Origin: Leishmania infantum JPCM5
Taxonomy: Eukaryota; Euglenozoa; Kinetoplastea; Trypanosomatida; Trypanosomatidae
Direction: 5' to 3'
Assembly (NCBI RefSeq): GCF_000002875.2
Contig: NC_009400.2
Coordinates: 131,501-195,500 of the forward strand
Length of the DNA stretch: 64,000 bases
The position numbers and the translations under genes were made by a program. Below the pieces are notes generated by a model. The model searched no databases. It was given only the letters and a program-made list of their open reading frames with translations, and was not told where the DNA came from. This document shows, piece by piece, positions 61,352 to 64,000 of this stretch; positions within the stretch are counted from its first letter, which is position 1; each line of letters opens with the position of its first letter.

Positions 61352-62338
61352 TTACTCGGGGGAACGCTGCAAGTTCGGGTGCGTGTCCGGGGAGCGGATC
61401 AGCATGCCGTCGTCCAGCGGGGTCTGGTGGCGATGGCTAATAAGCTTGAGGATCTCGTCGCTGATTTTCTCCAGCGAGCCGGTGCCGACGTGGACTTCAC
61501 CGCGCTCTGGGCACTCGATCATTTCAAAGAGAAGCGGTGAGTTGTCGAACGGGCCATCGTTGAAGGTGATGGCCTGCAGGATTTCCGTCGTGGCCGCGTT
61601 GTACGGAACCTTCATCATGTTCATGTCATCTAAGATCTTCAGCGCCATGCGATGCGCGTGGGCATGCTGCTCGCCGCCGATGCGGAGGATGTTCGCGAGG
61701 TCGTTGCAGACGGCCGTGTCGAAGGCATCCTTGACGGCGGTGCTCACAAAGTCGTCGCACTTCTTCATGTGAGCCTTCACCTTTACCTGCTCCTCTTGTT
61801 GTTGGTCGAGGTAGCTCTGCTTGAAGGCCGATAAGCCGCGCTTCAGCACGTCCTTGATGTGGAAACTCGTGAGCTCGTGATGCTTGTACTCCTTGTGCTT
61901 CATTCGGATGGGGTACATCGTCTCCTCGTAGAAGGTGATGAGCGACTTCACATCCTTCCAGTTTGTCTCGCGGAACTTCTTGAGGGCACCAGGGATGGGC
62001 TGCAGCCTGCTCGGGTCCCCCAAGAACTTGCTCGCCACCTGCTGTTCGATACTGGTGTAGTCCACCTCGTCCGTGATCGTGGCAATAAGGGGGGCAAAGC
62101 GGGTGCGGGCAAGGTCCATCTCCGTGAAGGCCACCAGCCGCGGGTTGCACACCTTCTCCAGAATGGCGGCAGGCACCTTGTTCACCGCCGCCACCTCCTC
62201 CTTGGACACAGCGCTGCCGAGCTTCTTGGCCGTGGTAGCCGGCACCGAGTTCTGCAGCACGGCAATGCTGTGCGCGGCGCGCGTGGTCTGGATAGCCATC
62301 GCGAACGCGGCGGTGCTGCAGGCATGGCGACGCAGCAT
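61352..62338 (-). CDS. Probable mitochondrial hypothetical protein
   Basis: The product is 328 aa, using the ATG at 62338 (MLRRHACSTAAFAMAIQTTR), the first Met of a basic, acid-free stretch typical of trypanosomatid presequences; a longer upstream frame is low complexity. The mature part is soluble and mostly helical, with many Lys/Glu-rich amphipathic helices (for example PGALKKFRETNWKDVKSLITFYEE, HIKDVLKRGLSAFKQSYLDQQQEEQ and ILRIGGEQHAHAHRMALKIL). No cofactor motif is visible. It could be a subunit of a mitochondrial complex peculiar to kinetoplastids, but I cannot assign it. The intact frame and ordinary codon use support a real gene. Confidence 0.82.
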   Translation of the reverse strand: MLRRHACSTAAFAMAIQTTRAAHSIAVLQNSVPATTAKKLGSAVSKEEVAAVNKVPAAILEKVCNPRLVAFTEMDLARTRFAPLIATITDEVDYTSIEQQVASKFLGDPSRLQPIPGALKKFRETNWKDVKSLITFYEETMYPIRMKHKEYKHHELTSFHIKDVLKRGLSAFKQSYLDQQQEEQVKVKAHMKKCDDFVSTAVKDAFDTAVCNDLANILRIGGEQHAHAHRMALKILDDMNMMKVPYNAATTEILQAITFNDGPFDNSPLLFEMIECPERGEVHVGTGSLEKISDEILKLISHRHQTPLDDGMLIRSPDTHPNLQRSPE

Positions 62339-63186
62339 GATTGCTGTGAGTGGGGCGCGTGCGTGTAAGAAGAGGCTGGAAGCACGACAGCGGCTCAAAT
62401 CGTAAAACAGCACCACCACCACCACCACCACAAGGTCTCCCGCAGAAACGAAGATGAGGGGGCTGCAAGTAATGGCCGCGTGCGTCTGTCTCTCTCCCTC
62501 TCTCTGTAATGTATGCTTACTCTGTGTGCGTGCGTGCGCGAAGGCTTTGGGCGTCGAACTCCCACTCCAGCACCGCGTAGCGCTCCGTGATATGCCGCGG
62601 TGACAAGAAAGAAAAAAACGACCGAAGAGACCGGCACGGTAAGAGATGCGCAGAAGATGTGCAAGCGCCGTCGGAGTTGGTGGTGATCGCCGGAGATGGG
62701 AAGAGTTGTGAAGCGGTGGTGTGGAGCACAGCGACAATGAAAGGGGCTTGCTGGTGTGCTGAGACGAAACGGAGAGAGAAGGGCGTGCGTAGCTGGGAAG
62801 GACTGAGAGAGAGGGGGTGCAGGGTTAAGGTCACGAGCGCACACGTGCGCGCCACGCCAAGCTAAAAAGCAAAGAGAGTGACACGCGGCTACGGCTGCGG
62901 CTACCACGTTTATGCGTGTGTGTCGCCAGTGCAGGAAGCGTTCGTGTTTCTGAGCGCAGCTGATGCCTTCCGTTTCGTCCATGCAAGAAAAGGAGAAAAC
63001 ATGTATGAGAGAGGGAGGCAGAAGACGCTTGCACGCACGCGCACACACGTGAGTCGTGCCCCGCTCCGCAGCGTACGTGGATCGCATGCTCGCCTGCACC
63101 GCATCCCGCCTTTTCGTTTACGTTTACCGCCTCTTCGGCGCTGATCGACTTTTTCTCGCGCTTGCTTATCAGGGCGAGTTCGTCTG
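62339..63186. other. Spacer upstream of the mitochondrial-type gene
   Basis: No gene is seen. A (CCA/TGG)n run lies at 62410-62432. Read on the minus strand, C/T stretches suitable for splicing occur near 62495-62510 and 62600-62630. Confidence 0.5.
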
Positions 63187-63571
63187 TCTGCCGTGCACCA
63201 GGCGAGGCCAAACACCACACCCTACACCGCCACCTCTGACACACACACGCACCTCCGGCCCCTCCTGCCACGGGCGCCCGTCGTCTGGTGCGAAGCAGCC
63301 GTAGACGCACACGGTACAGCAGTGCGCCGACTCGGTCGTCGGGGAGCACGGCCCCCGCCTCAAGCTCTACCCACCAACAGCCGCTTCGCATGCCGCCGCG
63401 ACGCCACGCAGGCCAGGACCTGACCGCCGACATCTGTAGCGATACGTCGCTCTGACCTCGCCACGTCGCAGGTGCCTGAGCCTGTCACCGCCGGAGGTGG
63501 TGCGGCGTTCGGCAGGGACGGGGGAGATCCCCTGGCGTCTTGGCACACGGAGCGGGGCTGGGGTGGGGGGG
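63187..63571 (-). mobile_element. SIDER2-type degenerate retroposon, 5' variant B
   Basis: It is nearly identical to the element at 44560-44946 over its whole length, including the variant-B 5' end (about 63525-63571). It is oriented with the transcript. It probably lies in the 3'UTR of a gene beyond the right edge. Confidence 0.8.
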
Positions 63572-63645
63572 TGCGCTACTCACATGAAGCATCAAAAGAA
63601 GATCACACACACACACACGCACACAAGCACCCGCCGAATGAGATG

Positions 63646-63675
63646 CCGGCTCTTGATAATCAAAGCAAGAGCCGG
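63646..63675. repeat. Perfect inverted repeat, 10-bp stem, 10-nt loop
   Basis: The arms ccggctcttg (63646-63655) and caagagccgg (63666-63675) are fully complementary. Confidence 0.75.
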
Positions 63676-63742
63676 ATATGCGGCGAAGCCCAAAACATCC
63701 GAGCGCAAGACCGATCCCCACTTCGCTCGCCCTCTCCCACAT

Positions 63743-63765
63743 CCGAAGCAGTGCCGCTGCTTCGG
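63743..63765. repeat. Perfect inverted repeat, 9-bp stem, 5-nt loop
   Basis: The arms ccgaagcag (63743-63751) and ctgcttcgg (63757-63765) are fully complementary. It lies 68 bp from the preceding hairpin. Confidence 0.75.
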
Positions 63766-64000
63766 TATCGTTGTTCGTCGATGCGGTCGCTGGTGCTGCG
63801 AGATGCCCTACCTCGCTCCACGCATCCCGTTCACGCGCGTCTGTATCGAGCGCATGAGCTGGAAGCTGAAATGGGCTGTGCAAGCAAGCAGCAAAGGCGG
63901 CACACAGGGAGAAGGAGCATGAAAGGAGGAGGGGGGACACCACGGCAGATGGAGTGCCCGCGTCGCACATGTGCACGCCACCGGAGCTTGTGGTGTCTAC

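Larger units (their letters stand above)
63572..64000. other. Right-edge spacer with two tandem hairpins
   Basis: There is no complete gene. A CA repeat lies at 63605-63625, followed by two perfect inverted repeats at 63646-63675 and 63743-63765. The sequence probably belongs to the 3' flank of a gene outside the window. Confidence 0.5.

Noticed and set aside
1..64000. CRISPR arrays, bacterial operons, riboswitches, terminators, strand-switch region
   Set aside because: All recognisable genes lie on one strand in a kinetoplastid-type array. Tandem repeats are microsatellites without spacer structure, and no convergent or divergent gene pair is present.

Overview
The window is a stretch of a Leishmania nuclear chromosome. 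The evidence is a GC-rich, intron-free, widely spaced gene array in which every convincing gene lies on the minus strand (one polycistronic unit read right to left), pyrimidine-rich trans-splicing tracts in front of genes, several SIDER2-type degenerate retroposons in transcript-sense orientation, and a bifunctional fucokinase / GDP-fucose pyrophosphorylase gene of the type known from Leishmania. From memory, the gene order (FKP, membrane protein, ribosomal L21, four-TM protein, second FKP) resembles L. major chromosome 16. The species itself is not proven by what I can see.

Layout, in plus coordinates. At 1-1020 lies the N-terminal part of an unrecognised gene that runs off the left edge. 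It is followed by a coiled-coil protein with a possible beta-helix domain (1770-3239), a TTLL1/TTLL9-type tubulin ligase-like protein (5933-8386), an XRN-family 5'-3' exoribonuclease (10213-13215) and a protein with a membrane span at each end (14192-15250). Next come a probable mitochondrial helical protein (16611-18569), a group II PLP-decarboxylase-like protein that has lost the PLP lysine (19845-22427), and a small basic protein (23670-24227). The first FKP copy is at 26243-29803, then a probable organellar membrane protein (33143-33904), ribosomal protein eL21 (34994-35473), an amastin-like four-TM protein (38448-39002) and the second FKP copy (40436-43996). Two more amastin-like genes (48031-48630 and 52759-53427) flank a decayed relative (about 49640-50290). 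The right end holds a degenerate DEAD-box-helicase-like protein (55307-58825) and a probable mitochondrial protein (61352-62338).

The two FKP copies sit in a 4.39-kb direct duplication (26128-30513 and 40321-44706) with a constant offset and no net indels. Only four base differences are visible in the coding region, all within 138 bp. One edge of the duplication lies inside a SIDER element, with a 7-bp microhomology and a 51-bp flanking repeat, which suggests gene conversion from the right copy to the left one. Below the stop codons only about 115 bp is shared, and only the left copy has a SIDER2 in its likely 3'UTR. This points to regulatory rather than catalytic divergence.

Genes occupy about half of the window. 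The rest is intergenic sequence of 1-4 kb with microsatellites, pyrimidine tracts, SIDER elements and several perfect inverted repeats. I found no CRISPR, no tRNA or rRNA, no strand switch and no convincing plus-strand gene. No clearly new multi-gene system is evident. The strongest leads are the FKP duplication and its SIDER asymmetry, the two apparent pseudoenzymes, and the two 5' subtypes of SIDER2.
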